Shown piece by piece: positions 1 through 9,158 of a stretch of 64,000 nt of DNA. Where the stretch lies: NCBI RefSeq assembly GCF_900141875.1, contig NZ_FQZE01000024.1, forward strand, positions 17,060 to 81,059, read 5' to 3'. The notes under the pieces are model-generated. The model did no database searches. It was not told the origin of the DNA and saw only the letters and a list, made by a program, of their open reading frames with translations. Origin of the DNA: Tangfeifania diversioriginum. GTDB lineage: Bacteria; Bacteroidota; Bacteroidia; Bacteroidales; Prolixibacteraceae. The translations under genes and the position numbers were made by a program. The stretch's first letter is position 1, and each line of letters starts with the position of its first letter.

Positions 1-44
1 CAACCATTTTCTATAATAAATTACTGATAGAATTGTATTGATTT

Positions 45-1898
45 TTAGTGTTTTAAGGCTTGCTGTATGGCATTTAACAATTCTTCTTTTCTGAACGGTT
101 TGGCAATGTAACCGCAGCAACCGTATTCAAAGCATTTATTGCGTTCATTTTCCATGGCATAGGCAGTTTGTGCCAATACCGGCAGCCGGGGATAGATTTT
201 GTGAATGATTTTCATGGCTTCAAGTCCGTTCATTTCAGGCATGTTTATATCGAGCAAAATCAGGTCGGGAATTTCTTCTGCAAGTAGTTGAATGAGTTCC
301 TTCCCGGTGGTTGCTTTCCTCAGCCTGGCGCCGGTTGGTTGTAAAATTTCCGAGACATAATAAAAGGAGTTATTGTCATCTTCGGCAATGAAAAAGGTTT
401 TGTCGTTAAACTGTGGCAGATCAAATATTTTTGTTTCTTTCTTACGGGCAGGGAATATGCTTTCCGAATCCATTGGTAGGGGCAATGTGAAATAAAAATT
501 ACTTCCTCTGTTCAGCTCCGATGTGAATCTGATTTTACCACCCAGCATTTCCAGTAGTCCTTTGGTAATGCTAAGCCCCAACCCTGTGCCTTCCTGGAAT
601 CCAACATTTTCAGCCTGCGAGAAACGGTCGAAAATCAGTTCATGGGCTTCCTCGGGAATACCACGCCCGGTATCTTTTATGAAAAAATCAACAACATGGC
701 TATCATCTTCTTTTTTGAGTATATATCCTGTTTCAATTTTGCCTGAATCGGTATATTTTACAGCATTTCCAATAAGGTTATTCAGGATTTGCTTAAACCG
801 TGTTACATCTGTTTCGATTACCAGATTTTCAATTTTTTTATCAACCTGAAAATCAATGCGAATATCTTTTTTGAGTGATTTGATTTTGTTTTCCTGGGTT
901 TCGACAATTTCCTGCATTACATCATAGATTTGTACCGGGCCAATATCGAAACTGATTTGATTGAGTTCAATTTTGGAAATGTCGATAATGTCTTCTATAA
1001 TTCTGGTCAGTTGATCACCCGCCATACTGATTAACGAATTGTAGTGGTTAAATTTTTCGGGTGACAGGTTTTTGTTTGCAAGCAAGTCGGAAAAGCCGAG
1101 GATTGCATTGAGCGGTGTTCTGATTTCATGGCTCATATTTGCAAGAAATGCTGACTTTAGTTTGTCCGATTCCTCTGCCCGGTTTTTCTCAATTGCAAGT
1201 TTTTCCTTGTTTTCCCGTAAAAGCCGGGTCATCTTTTTTTGCTTTTTCAGCGATTTATCAATGTTGGAAATAACAATCATTAATGAAAAGGAGATGAAAG
1301 AAGTGATGGCAATAAAATTAATGGAATTAACAACCCAGCCACCGGTATCGTACTGTGCAATTTCCCCGTAACCAAAATAAACCGGAATAGTTAAAACCGA
1401 AAGGGTAACAATATTAATCAGTGCAGATCCAATAAATCCGCGATCTCCGTAAAAGAAACTTGATAAAATGGGAAATACAAAAAGCCAGTTAAACCCGGCT
1501 CCTTCTTTTCCCAGGAGCACTAAAATAGCCACACCAAGAATGTAAAAGGTTATTAAACAGGCTTTAACTTTTGATTCAGCAGAAATTTTTTTCGAGAAAA
1601 TTACAATAAGCAAAATCAGGTAAGCTATTGTATCAACAGCTACAACAGCCCACAACTGTTCTTTAACCGATAGAATTACGCTGGGAATGTAGGCTATAAA
1701 ACCAATTATTGCAAGCCCGGTAAGGGTAACAAAAAGCAACCTGTTCTTCCATTCAACAAAAGATTGTGCCTTTTCCAGCTCAGGATAGGGAATTAACGTG
1801 GCAAGGGTTTTTATTTGTTTGTAAAATTTCATCTGCTGCAAATGATTTAATTGTATATTCTTGTAAAATGGCTGGGAAAGTATTAAAAAACTTTTCAT
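45..1898 (-). CDS. membrane-bound hybrid histidine kinase with receiver domain
   Basis: A 617-residue sensor kinase. Residues about 53-210 form roughly six hydrophobic segments, an integral-membrane input region without a recognisable periplasmic sensor. A short coiled coil (about 212-248) leads to the HisKA box with phospho-acceptor His257 in the NMSHEIRTPLN motif. The HATPase domain follows, with N box (NNLIGNAVKYT), DTGRGIP and GTGLGLS motifs. A C-terminal receiver domain has an acidic pocket (EDD), phospho-acceptor Asp550 in LLDINMPEMNG and the conserved Lys in AKPF. There is no output domain, so signal probably passes to a separate Hpt or regulator protein that is not next door. It is transcribed alone, away from tpx. 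The stimulus cannot be told from sequence. Confidence 0.93.
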   Translation of the reverse strand: MKSFLILSQPFYKNIQLNHLQQMKFYKQIKTLATLIPYPELEKAQSFVEWKNRLLFVTLTGLAIIGFIAYIPSVILSVKEQLWAVVAVDTIAYLILLIVIFSKKISAESKVKACLITFYILGVAILVLLGKEGAGFNWLFVFPILSSFFYGDRGFIGSALINIVTLSVLTIPVYFGYGEIAQYDTGGWVVNSINFIAITSFISFSLMIVISNIDKSLKKQKKMTRLLRENKEKLAIEKNRAEESDKLKSAFLANMSHEIRTPLNAILGFSDLLANKNLSPEKFNHYNSLISMAGDQLTRIIEDIIDISKIELNQISFDIGPVQIYDVMQEIVETQENKIKSLKKDIRIDFQVDKKIENLVIETDVTRFKQILNNLIGNAVKYTDSGKIETGYILKKEDDSHVVDFFIKDTGRGIPEEAHELIFDRFSQAENVGFQEGTGLGLSITKGLLEMLGGKIRFTSELNRGSNFYFTLPLPMDSESIFPARKKETKIFDLPQFNDKTFFIAEDDNNSFYYVSEILQPTGARLRKATTGKELIQLLAEEIPDLILLDINMPEMNGLEAMKIIHKIYPRLPVLAQTAYAMENERNKCFEYGCCGYIAKPFRKEELLNAIQQALKH

Positions 1899-2056
1899 AC
1901 CAAGTAAAAGCTATTGTGAATTTTTATTTCAGGATGTATTAAACCAGGGGTCAGGATTACTTAATCCACGATAAAATATCAGCAAAAACAGCAGTTGTTT
2001 TACTTACAGGGCAATAATGCTGCCTTGTCTGTTATGAATTGTCATAATTATTTGGC

Positions 2057-2095
2057 AAAAAAGAAACCCGCACCACAAATTAATGCAGCACGGGT
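2057..2095 (-). terminator. probable terminator downstream of tpx
   Basis: On the minus strand an ACCCG arm (2091-2095) and a CGGGT arm (2066-2070), extended by wobble pairs, are followed by a T-rich run ending in six T (2057-2062). It sits 45 bp past the tpx stop. The stem is short and the loop long, so confidence is moderate. Confidence 0.45.
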
Positions 2096-2139
2096 GAACC
2101 ATAATTCAAATAATAATTCAAGACTATTCCGGAGGCTGG

Positions 2140-2640
2140 CTATTTCAGAACTTTCAGAACGTCTTCGTAGTCGGGTTCATGCGAATTTTCAGTCACTTGT
2201 TGCACGTATGAAACGGTGCCTTTTTCATCAATAACAATTACTGTGCGGGAAAGAAGTCCTTCCAGCGGCTCGTTGGTAATTGCAATTCCGTAGTCTTTCC
2301 CAAATTGGCCGGTTGCAAAATCGGATAACATGATTACGTTTTCTATGCCTTCCGCTTCACAAAAACGAGACTGTGCGAAAGGAAGGTCTTTTGAAATACA
2401 AAGTACTTTCGTGTTTTCGAGATTAGCGGCCGCTTTGTTGAAATTTCTGACAGAAGCCGCACAAGTGCCGGTATCGAGACTGAGAAAAACATTCAAAACG
2501 AGTCGTTCGCCTTTAAAATCTTTTAAACTAACCCGTGACAAATCTCCTTTAACCAGTGTAAAATCTTTTGCCTTATCACCTACCTTGGGTGGTTCGCCTG
2601 CTATTTGAATGGGATTTCCTTTAAATGTAAGTTGCGCCAT
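2140..2640 (-). CDS. tpx: thiol peroxidase Tpx (atypical 2-Cys peroxiredoxin)
   Basis: The 166-residue reading from MAQLTFKGNP matches the usual Tpx length. An upstream in-frame start would add 23 residues that do not look like this family, so 2640 is chosen. Peroxidatic Cys60 lies in the LDTGTC active-site loop and resolving Cys94 in SRFCEAEG, the spacing of the E. coli pair Cys61/Cys95. The family reduces hydrogen peroxide and, better, alkyl hydroperoxides using thioredoxin as electron donor, normally in the periplasm or cytosol. No signal peptide is seen. It is a single gene, divergent from the S9 peptidase. Confidence 0.95.
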   Translation of the reverse strand: MAQLTFKGNPIQIAGEPPKVGDKAKDFTLVKGDLSRVSLKDFKGERLVLNVFLSLDTGTCAASVRNFNKAAANLENTKVLCISKDLPFAQSRFCEAEGIENVIMLSDFATGQFGKDYGIAITNEPLEGLLSRTVIVIDEKGTVSYVQQVTENSHEPDYEDVLKVLK

Positions 2641-2770
2641 AGTTTTTATGTTTTTTTTGATTACTGTTAGCAAAACACTTTCGGGGAAAGAAAGTTTATT
2701 GTTTGGCAAATTTCTTAATCAACGAAAAGCTTTTAATTTTAAGGCTTGGTTCAATTCAAAAATTTTAATT

Positions 2771-4852
2771 ATGCGAAAGTTGCCGGTAATTTTTTTGCTT
2801 ATGATTTTATTTGCTTGTTCTGAAAAAGAAAGTACTGTTGAAAAGCATGGATATGTTTCCAAAACACCCGATCTGTCGGCTGGGGTAATGATGCCCGAAA
2901 TCCTCTGGTCGTTTGGCCGGGTAGGAGGGGCACAGGTTTCTCCCGGCGGAGAAAATATTTTATATTCAGTGACATACTACGATATTGAAGAGAACAAGCC
3001 GTACAATGATATTTACAGCGTGCCCGTTGAGGGTGGTGAGCCTGAAAACCTCACCCGGTCAACAAGCAATGAGTCGGGAGCCATGTGGCGGCCCGACGGC
3101 AAAAAAATCGGTTTCCTTTCAGCTGTCTCGGGCAGTACACAACTTTGGGAGATGGAAACTGACGGCTCCCGCCCCCGGCAGGTTACTGAAATTGAAGGTG
3201 GCATCTCCGGGTTTAAATACTCTCCCGACGGAACAAAAATATTCTACATAAAGAGCATGAAACTGGATGAAAGTGTCAACGATATGTACCCCGACCTTCC
3301 CAAAGCCAATGCCCGCATTGAATCCGACCTGATGTACCGCCACTGGGACAAGTGGCACGATTATACTTACAATCATATTTTTGTGGCTGATTATTCGGAC
3401 GGCAAAGTGGGCGAGGGAAAAGATATTATGGAAGGCGAACGTTACGACTCACCCATGAAGCCTTTTGGCGGAACCGGCCAGATTGCCTGGAGCCCCGACG
3501 GGAAAACACTGGCCTATACCTGCAAGAAGAAAACCGGCAAAGCATATTCTGTTTCTACCAATTCCGATATTTACTTTTATGATATGGAAACCGGTGAAAC
3601 CACTAATTTTACAGAGGGAATGATGGGGTACGATAAAAATCCGGTTTTTTCGCCCGACGGAAAATACCTGACCTGGGAAAGCATGGAACGCGATGGCTAC
3701 GAATCGGATAAAAACAGGCTGTTTGTGGCTAATCTCGAAACAGGGGAGAAAACAAATTATTCCGAAGGTTTCGATCAGAATGCCCACAACCTGAGCTGGA
3801 GCAGCGACGGGCAAACCATTTTTTTTATCAGTAATATCCACGCCACCGACGAGATTTTTAAGTTGCAGCTGACCGATCGAAAAATCGAACGACTGACCGA
3901 CGGCATTCACAATTACCAGTCGGTTGAGCAGGCCGGAGATCAGTTGGTAGCCCAGCGTGTCTCCATGTCGCACCCGGCCGATTTGTACAGCGTGAATCCG
4001 GAATCGGGCGAAGCGCAGAACTTAACATCGGTAAACGATGAACTGCTCGGTGCAATTACCATGGGCAATGTGGAAGAACGCTGGATGGAAACCACCGACG
4101 GCAAGCAGATGCATTCATGGGTAATTTATCCGCCCGATTTCGATCCCAATAAAAAATACCCGGTGCTGCTATACTGCCAGGGAGGGCCGCAGGGAACCGT
4201 GAGCCAGTTTTGGTCGTACCGCTGGAATTTCCAGATGATGGCGGCTAACGGCTACATTGTTGTGGCACCCAACCGCCGCGGGTTGCCCGGATTTGGCCAG
4301 GAATGGAACGAACAGATTTCGAAAGATTACGGCGGGCAGAACATTAAAGATTATCTCACAGCCATCGACGAGGTGGCCAAAGAACCGTTTGTGGATAAAA
4401 ACAGGTTGGGCGCTGTAGGTGCCAGTTACGGCGGATTTTCAGTGTATTACCTTGCCGGCCACCACGACGGGCGTTTCAGCGCTTTTATCTCGCACGATGG
4501 CATGTTCAACTTTGAGCAGATGTATTCTACTACCGAAGAGATGTGGTTTGTTAACTGGGATATCGGCGGCCCCTTCTGGGAGAAAGAAAATGAGGCTGCA
4601 CAGCGTTCGTACTCTTTTTCGCCACATAAATATGTGCAAAACTGGGATACCCCGATTTTGGTCATTCATGGTGAAAAAGATTTCCGTGTGCCGCCGGGGC
4701 AGGGACTGGCAGCCTTCAATTCGGCAGTGCTGCGCGATGTGCCGGCCAAGTTGCTTTATTTCCCGGAAGAAAATCACTGGGTGCTGCAACCGCAAAACGG
4801 TATTTTATGGCAACGCGAATTTTTTGGCTGGCTGGATAAGTGGCTGAAGTAG
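2771..4852 (+). CDS. exported S9 family prolyl-oligopeptidase-type serine peptidase
   Basis: The reading frame is open from 2609, but the ATG at 2771 gives a lipoprotein-type signal (hydrophobic stretch ending LLMILFACSEK, lipobox Cys near residue 17), so that start is preferred (693 aa). The N-terminal two thirds is a WD40/PD40-like propeller with repeated SPDGK/SWSSDG motifs. The C-terminal alpha/beta-hydrolase domain carries the triad Ser552 (GASYGGF), Asp637 (HGEKDFRVP) and His669 (ENHWV). It resembles dipeptidyl-peptidase-IV/acylaminoacyl-peptidase types and probably trims proline-containing or N-blocked peptides at the cell surface or in the periplasm. Exact specificity is not readable. 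It stands alone, convergent with the toxin-antitoxin pair. Confidence 0.92.
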   Translation: MRKLPVIFLLMILFACSEKESTVEKHGYVSKTPDLSAGVMMPEILWSFGRVGGAQVSPGGENILYSVTYYDIEENKPYNDIYSVPVEGGEPENLTRSTSNESGAMWRPDGKKIGFLSAVSGSTQLWEMETDGSRPRQVTEIEGGISGFKYSPDGTKIFYIKSMKLDESVNDMYPDLPKANARIESDLMYRHWDKWHDYTYNHIFVADYSDGKVGEGKDIMEGERYDSPMKPFGGTGQIAWSPDGKTLAYTCKKKTGKAYSVSTNSDIYFYDMETGETTNFTEGMMGYDKNPVFSPDGKYLTWESMERDGYESDKNRLFVANLETGEKTNYSEGFDQNAHNLSWSSDGQTIFFISNIHATDEIFKLQLTDRKIERLTDGIHNYQSVEQAGDQLVAQRVSMSHPADLYSVNPESGEAQNLTSVNDELLGAITMGNVEERWMETTDGKQMHSWVIYPPDFDPNKKYPVLLYCQGGPQGTVSQFWSYRWNFQMMAANGYIVVAPNRRGLPGFGQEWNEQISKDYGGQNIKDYLTAIDEVAKEPFVDKNRLGAVGASYGGFSVYYLAGHHDGRFSAFISHDGMFNFEQMYSTTEEMWFVNWDIGGPFWEKENEAAQRSYSFSPHKYVQNWDTPILVIHGEKDFRVPPGQGLAAFNSAVLRDVPAKLLYFPEENHWVLQPQNGILWQREFFGWLDKWLK

Positions 4853-4873
4853 AATGTGCTTGCTTTAACTTCT

Positions 4874-5359
4874 TTAATTTATTGGCGCTTCCCCCGTTTT
4901 TGAAAGGATTTCGTTTAAGAGTTTTTTGGAGAAATATCTTTCGTTTTTCTGCCATACTTTAAAAATTGAACGAAGATCATGAATGAGTCCTTTTTGTTTG
5001 GCCAGGATTAATAAACTAACAGAACGGATGCAATTTACACCCAATGATTCGGCCATGAGTCGAGCTTTTTGGTCGTCGATTAGAAGATAATTTGCGTTCA
5101 GTTCCTGATACAAAATTACGGATTCAGATTCGCCATAATCCATTAGCAGAGAAAGCTGATTTTTCGATTTTATTTTTAAAATGTGCTTTTTGAGTATTGC
5201 TTTGTGTTTTTCTGGAAAAGCCGGATTTTCATACCTTTCAAGCTCTTCCCAAACAGCCTGGGGAATATAAAATTCATCGAAAAGATTTTTTATAATATCT
5301 ATTTTATCAATTATTCCAAGCGAAATTAAAACCCCTGTATCAGCAATTACAATCTTCAT
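4874..5359 (-). CDS. DUF3368 PIN-fold toxin-like protein
   Basis: A 161-residue PIN-fold protein of the DUF3368 type, beginning MKIVIADTGVLISL with the first metal-binding Asp near residue 7. A central ESVILYQEL acidic segment and the LLIDDQKAR segment supply further metal ligands. PIN domains are Mg/Mn-dependent ribonucleases. This subgroup is regularly paired with UPF0175 proteins, as here, where the partner ends 2 bp upstream. The two form an apparent type II toxin-antitoxin module lying between two metabolic genes and convergent with the S9 peptidase. Toxicity is inferred from family and pairing only. Confidence 0.82.
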   Translation of the reverse strand: MKIVIADTGVLISLGIIDKIDIIKNLFDEFYIPQAVWEELERYENPAFPEKHKAILKKHILKIKSKNQLSLLMDYGESESVILYQELNANYLLIDDQKARLMAESLGVNCIRSVSLLILAKQKGLIHDLRSIFKVWQKNERYFSKKLLNEILSKTGEAPIN

Positions 5360-5361
5360 AA

Positions 5362-5628
5362 TTACAATTTCTGCAATTTCTCTACATCACCAAAAATCTG
5401 GTCAATTTTTAAGTTGGAAATCGGAATTTTATTTTTTGCCAATAATTTTTCAAATTCAAAACGAGATAATCCTGAAAGTTGAGTTGCTTTTCCAATTGTC
5501 AGTTTCTCCTCTTTAAATAACATCATGGCTATTGAAGCTTGGAAATGTGATTTAATTTCCTGTTCCGATTCATTTAATACAATCATTAAATCAGAAGGAA
5601 TCTCGATTGGTATGGTAATATTTTTCAT
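5362..5628 (-). CDS. UPF0175 family antitoxin-like protein
   Basis: An 88-residue protein with the UPF0175 layout: an N-terminal strand (MKNITIPIEIP), a helical segment, then a helix-turn-helix-like region (LTIGKATQLSGLSRFEFEKLLAKNKI). It is the first gene of a two-gene minus-strand unit with the DUF3368 PIN protein, separated by 2 bp. By analogy it would bind and neutralise the PIN protein and may repress its own promoter. No obvious operator was recognised in the 143 bp between it and the next gene. Confidence 0.82.
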   Translation of the reverse strand: MKNITIPIEIPSDLMIVLNESEQEIKSHFQASIAMMLFKEEKLTIGKATQLSGLSRFEFEKLLAKNKIPISNLKIDQIFGDVEKLQKL

Positions 5629-5771
5629 CGCTCTTTTTTCAAAGATAGTGAATTGATTACAATTTTTTCCTGTTGATTTTGTTCTTGTTTAAATAGAAGT
5701 ACTGTCATGGTGAAAAATTGCTCTTTCTTTCCATTTCACTATTTTTGAGAAAATTTAGAAATACTGTTTCT

Positions 5772-6869
5772 ATGCAAAAAATACATATCGGATTTTTGGG
5801 CGCCGGCGGAATTGCAAGAGCTCATGCCTACGCGGCCCAATCTTTAAAGTTTTATTACAATGATGCTGCGGTACTGGTTTTTGAATCGGTGGCATCGGCC
5901 AGGGCGGAAAGCCGCGAAAGTTTCGCTGAAAATTTCGGGTTTAACAAAGCACAGTCGGTGGAAGAATTTTCGAAAAATGAAAACATTGAAGCCGTGTTTA
6001 TCATGGGGCCGAACAGTGTGCATTTCGAGCACCTGAAGCTGGCACTTGAAATGCCGAACGTAAAACGGATTTACCTCGAAAAGCCGGTGTGTGCATCCCT
6101 TCAGGAAGAGAAGGAAATGAAAGCACTGCTCGATAATACCGGCGATTCGGTAAAAATCCAGGTGGGATTTCAGTACCTGCAAACTTCGGCTGTGCGCGAA
6201 GCATTGCAGTTTTGGCAAGCCGGCGAATTGGGCAAACCCATTCATTTCGACCTGAAATATTACCATGGCGATTACCTGCAAGAATCATATCGTGAAAAAC
6301 GAGTGACTCGCCTCACGCCGGCACCCGACGGCGGTGCCATGGCCGACTTGGGCTCGCACGGAATTAGTTTGCTGATGGCGTTTATGGGCGAAAATATGCA
6401 AATAACCAGTGCCTTGCAGGGAGGTAAATTTAATGATGTGCCAGCAGGTTCCGATCTTTTTAGTTCGCTGTCGATGGTTGAACCGCAATCGGGAGCAGTG
6501 GGAAACATGTCGGCCAGCCGTATCAGCTCGGGCACCGGCGATTTGGTGCACCTCGAAATTTATGCTGAAAATGGTGCGTTGCGTTACTCTTCGCACAACT
6601 CCGAATATTTTGAATATTACCTGGAGGGCAGCAACCAGTGGGTGAAAAAAATGGTGGGCAGTAATTACAAGCCGGTTACCAGTTTCCCGTCGGGGCACGT
6701 GCCGCCCGGTTGGCTGCGCAGCATGGTTCATGCACACTACCTGTTTTTTACAGGCAATGACGAAAAAGCATTCAATCCCGATTTAAAACACGGACTGGCG
6801 GTGCAGCGCATTGTGCGCGAAACAGCTGATCATTTGTCCACTTTCAGAAAAAAATACAAAAATGGGTGA
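5772..6869 (+). CDS. Gfo/Idh/MocA family NAD(P)-dependent oxidoreductase
   Basis: A 365-residue sugar-type dehydrogenase. Start 5772 is chosen because MQKIHIGFLGAGGIARAHA begins directly with the Rossmann strand and dinucleotide motif (GFLGAGGIA). An 18-residue upstream extension is not family-like. EKPVCASLQE matches the EKP signature holding the catalytic-site Lys. The remainder is the alpha/beta dimerisation domain. The substrate is unknown, probably a sugar or inositol derivative. The stop overlaps the start of malQ by 8 bp (ATGGGTGA), so the two are translationally coupled and may share a carbohydrate role. Confidence 0.9.
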   Translation: MQKIHIGFLGAGGIARAHAYAAQSLKFYYNDAAVLVFESVASARAESRESFAENFGFNKAQSVEEFSKNENIEAVFIMGPNSVHFEHLKLALEMPNVKRIYLEKPVCASLQEEKEMKALLDNTGDSVKIQVGFQYLQTSAVREALQFWQAGELGKPIHFDLKYYHGDYLQESYREKRVTRLTPAPDGGAMADLGSHGISLLMAFMGENMQITSALQGGKFNDVPAGSDLFSSLSMVEPQSGAVGNMSASRISSGTGDLVHLEIYAENGALRYSSHNSEYFEYYLEGSNQWVKKMVGSNYKPVTSFPSGHVPPGWLRSMVHAHYLFFTGNDEKAFNPDLKHGLAVQRIVRETADHLSTFRKKYKNG

Positions 6870-8346
6870 CCGAAGCAGCGGAATTCTTTTACATATTACC
6901 TCGCTTCCCGGCTCGGAGGGAATCGGGACACTTGGGAATGAGGCTTGTCGTTTTGTTGATTTTCTGGCAGGATCTAATCAAAAACTTTGGCAAATTCTGC
7001 CGCTGGGACCGGTTGGGTTCGGAAATTCACCCTACCAGTGTTTTTCAGCTTTTGCCGGAAATCCGCTGCTAATCGATTTGGCCTCGTTGATTAAGGATTC
7101 CCTTTTAACACAGGAGGATTTGGCTAAACAGCCGAAATTTTTGAGCCCGCGGGTTGATTACAGTCGCGTTGAAAAGTGGAAGCAACCAATTTTGAAAAAA
7201 GCATTTGAACGCTATCAAAAAAAACGGCCCGAAAAATTGGAAATTGAGTTTGTTCGTTTTTTAGATGAACACAACTGGTGGCTGCACGATTACGCGATGT
7301 TTATGTCGGCAAAAAAACATTTTAACAACAAACCCTGGGGTGAATGGGACGATGAATTGAAATTCAGAAAAAAAAGTGCACTGAAAGATTTTGAGTCATT
7401 GCTTTCTGATGAGATTGGTTATATAAAGTTTATTCAGTTTCTTTTTTTCAGGCAATGGTTTCAGCTAAAGAATTATGCGAACCAGAAAGGGATAAGCATT
7501 ATTGGCGATTTGCCGCTTTACGTGTCGGGCGATAGTGCTGATGTGTGGTCGAACACCGATATTTTTCTGCTCGATAAAAACCTGAAACCGCAAAAAGTAG
7601 GCGGTGTACCTCCCGATTATTTCAGTGAAACCGGTCAGTTGTGGGGAAACCCGGTATTCGACTGGCAAAAGCTCGAAAAACGCGATTACGACTGGTGGCT
7701 GGCACGCCTGCATTTTAACCTAAACTTGTTCGACCAGGTACGCATCGATCATTTTCGGGGGCTGGAAGCTTATTGGTCGGTGCCGGCAGAAGACAGAACG
7801 GCAATGAACGGCGAGTGGGTGCCCGCCGGTGGTTTTAAACTGCTGAAAAAATTCCGGGAGCAAATTGGTGAGCTGCCTTTGATTGCTGAAGATCTCGGTT
7901 TTATTACCCCTGAAGTGCATAAATTGCGTGAAGATTTTAATTTGCCCGGAATGAAAGTGCTGCAGTTTGCTTTTGGATCCGACGAAACAAACATCAATTT
8001 GCCTCATAATTATGAACCTAACTTTGTGGTTTACACCGGCACGCACGACAACGATACCACATTGGGCTGGCTGGAAAAACTGGAAGGCGAAGAAAAAGAG
8101 CTGGCACGTGAATACATAGGAAAACCACGCAAAAAAGCGCTACACAAATGTATTGAAATGGCGTGGGCATCGTGTGCGAAAATGGCTGTTATCCCCATGC
8201 AGGATTTGCTGGAACTGGGAACCAAAGCCCGGCTTAATACCCCGGGAACATCAAGTGGAAACTGGGAATGGCGTTTCCGATGGTGGCAATTGAAAAACAG
8301 GCACCGCAGGTTTTTGAAAGAGATTACCCGAAAATATAATCGGTAG
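6862..8346 (+). CDS. malQ: 4-alpha-glucanotransferase (amylomaltase, GH77)
   Basis: A 494-residue enzyme of usual GH77 size that transfers alpha-1,4-glucan segments between maltodextrins in the cytosol. The start MGDRSSGILLHITSLPG at 6862 matches the family N-terminus (RSSGILLHxTSLPG). Catalytic elements visible are the nucleophile Asp in RIDHFRG, the acid/base Glu in IAEDLG and the third Asp in THDNDT, plus LPLYVSGDSADVW for substrate binding. It overlaps the upstream oxidoreductase by 8 bp. It ends 8 bp from a convergent hydrolase gene, leaving no room for a separate terminator. With the glycogen synthase at 17443 it supports storage-glucan metabolism, though the two are not in one operon. 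Confidence 0.95.
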   Translation: MGDRSSGILLHITSLPGSEGIGTLGNEACRFVDFLAGSNQKLWQILPLGPVGFGNSPYQCFSAFAGNPLLIDLASLIKDSLLTQEDLAKQPKFLSPRVDYSRVEKWKQPILKKAFERYQKKRPEKLEIEFVRFLDEHNWWLHDYAMFMSAKKHFNNKPWGEWDDELKFRKKSALKDFESLLSDEIGYIKFIQFLFFRQWFQLKNYANQKGISIIGDLPLYVSGDSADVWSNTDIFLLDKNLKPQKVGGVPPDYFSETGQLWGNPVFDWQKLEKRDYDWWLARLHFNLNLFDQVRIDHFRGLEAYWSVPAEDRTAMNGEWVPAGGFKLLKKFREQIGELPLIAEDLGFITPEVHKLREDFNLPGMKVLQFAFGSDETNINLPHNYEPNFVVYTGTHDNDTTLGWLEKLEGEEKELAREYIGKPRKKALHKCIEMAWASCAKMAVIPMQDLLELGTKARLNTPGTSSGNWEWRFRWWQLKNRHRRFLKEITRKYNR

Positions 8347-8354
8347 AAAAAACG

Positions 8355-9158
8355 TTAACAACATTTCACCACAGCATCCATAAATTCATCGGGTTTTTCG
8401 GCATGGAGCCAGTGTCCGGCACCAGGAATGTCTTTGATGCTGGCTTCGGGGTAAATTTTTTTGATCAATTCAAAATCCTCGTCCATAATGTAATTGGACT
8501 CCAGCCCGCGGATAAAAACTACCGGATAGGTGGTAATCGGGATGCGGTCTTCAAACCATTTAAGATTAACACCACCAACAATTTCATCGAGGTATTCGTA
8601 TAATACATCAACATTTAACCGCCAGCGGTATTTTTTTGTCTTTTTGTCTTTGGTTACATTTTTCAAAAGAAACTGCCTGATGCGCGCACTGTCAATTCGC
8701 TCTGAGAGGAGTTTATCCACTTCTTTTCGCTTTTTAATTTTGCTGAAATCCAGCTCCTGCATGGCCAGTAAAATATTTCGGTGCAGGTGATACTGACTGC
8801 TGTCTTTGTGCTGTGTGTAATCTTTTGGGGCAATGTCGGCAATAACCAGTTTTTCAACCTTTTCGGGGTAATCAGCTGCAAACCACATGGCTGTTTTTCC
8901 GCCCATGCTGTGCCCGATTATTATTGCTTTTTCAATCTCGTGTGTATTGAAAAATTCAGCCAAATCATCGCGCATGGCATCAAAAGACTGCTCATCGGCA
9001 AACGGCGATCTTCCGTGGTTCCGCTGGTCAATCATGTAAACAGTGTGGTTTTCGGCAAGTCGTTTGCCCATGTTCATCCAGTTATCCGATGAACCATAGA
9101 GGCCGTGGATCACAACTATTACCGGTCCTTTTCCTTCTTTCCTGTAATATAGTTTCAT
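8355..9158 (-). CDS. alpha/beta-fold hydrolase
   Basis: A 267-residue esterase-like protein. The ATG at 9158 overlaps the pdxJ stop as ATGA, so it is preferred over the in-frame TTG at 9170. VIHGLYGSSDNW forms the oxyanion-hole region, GHSMGGKTA holds the nucleophile Ser, and AGHWLHAEKP holds the catalytic His. It resembles YbfF-type esterases of general carboxylesterase or thioesterase activity. The substrate is not readable. Coupling with pdxJ implies co-transcription but not necessarily a role in vitamin B6 synthesis. Confidence 0.88.
   Translation of the reverse strand: MKLYYRKEGKGPVIVVIHGLYGSSDNWMNMGKRLAENHTVYMIDQRNHGRSPFADEQSFDAMRDDLAEFFNTHEIEKAIIIGHSMGGKTAMWFAADYPEKVEKLVIADIAPKDYTQHKDSSQYHLHRNILLAMQELDFSKIKKRKEVDKLLSERIDSARIRQFLLKNVTKDKKTKKYRWRLNVDVLYEYLDEIVGGVNLKWFEDRIPITTYPVVFIRGLESNYIMDEDFELIKKIYPEASIKDIPGAGHWLHAEKPDEFMDAVVKCC

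Noticed and set aside
45..1898. Start of a polysaccharide-utilisation hybrid two-component locus
   Set aside because: The kinase lacks the periplasmic sensor and AraC output domain of such regulators, and no SusC/SusD genes are present.
2609..2770. N-terminal extension of the S9 peptidase
   Set aside because: It overlaps the tpx start region antisense, and the ATG at 2771 gives a proper lipoprotein signal.
3449..3973. Long antisense frame of 174 codons within the S9 peptidase gene
   Set aside because: Translation shows no domain and the opposite strand encodes a clear conserved protein; a codon-bias shadow.
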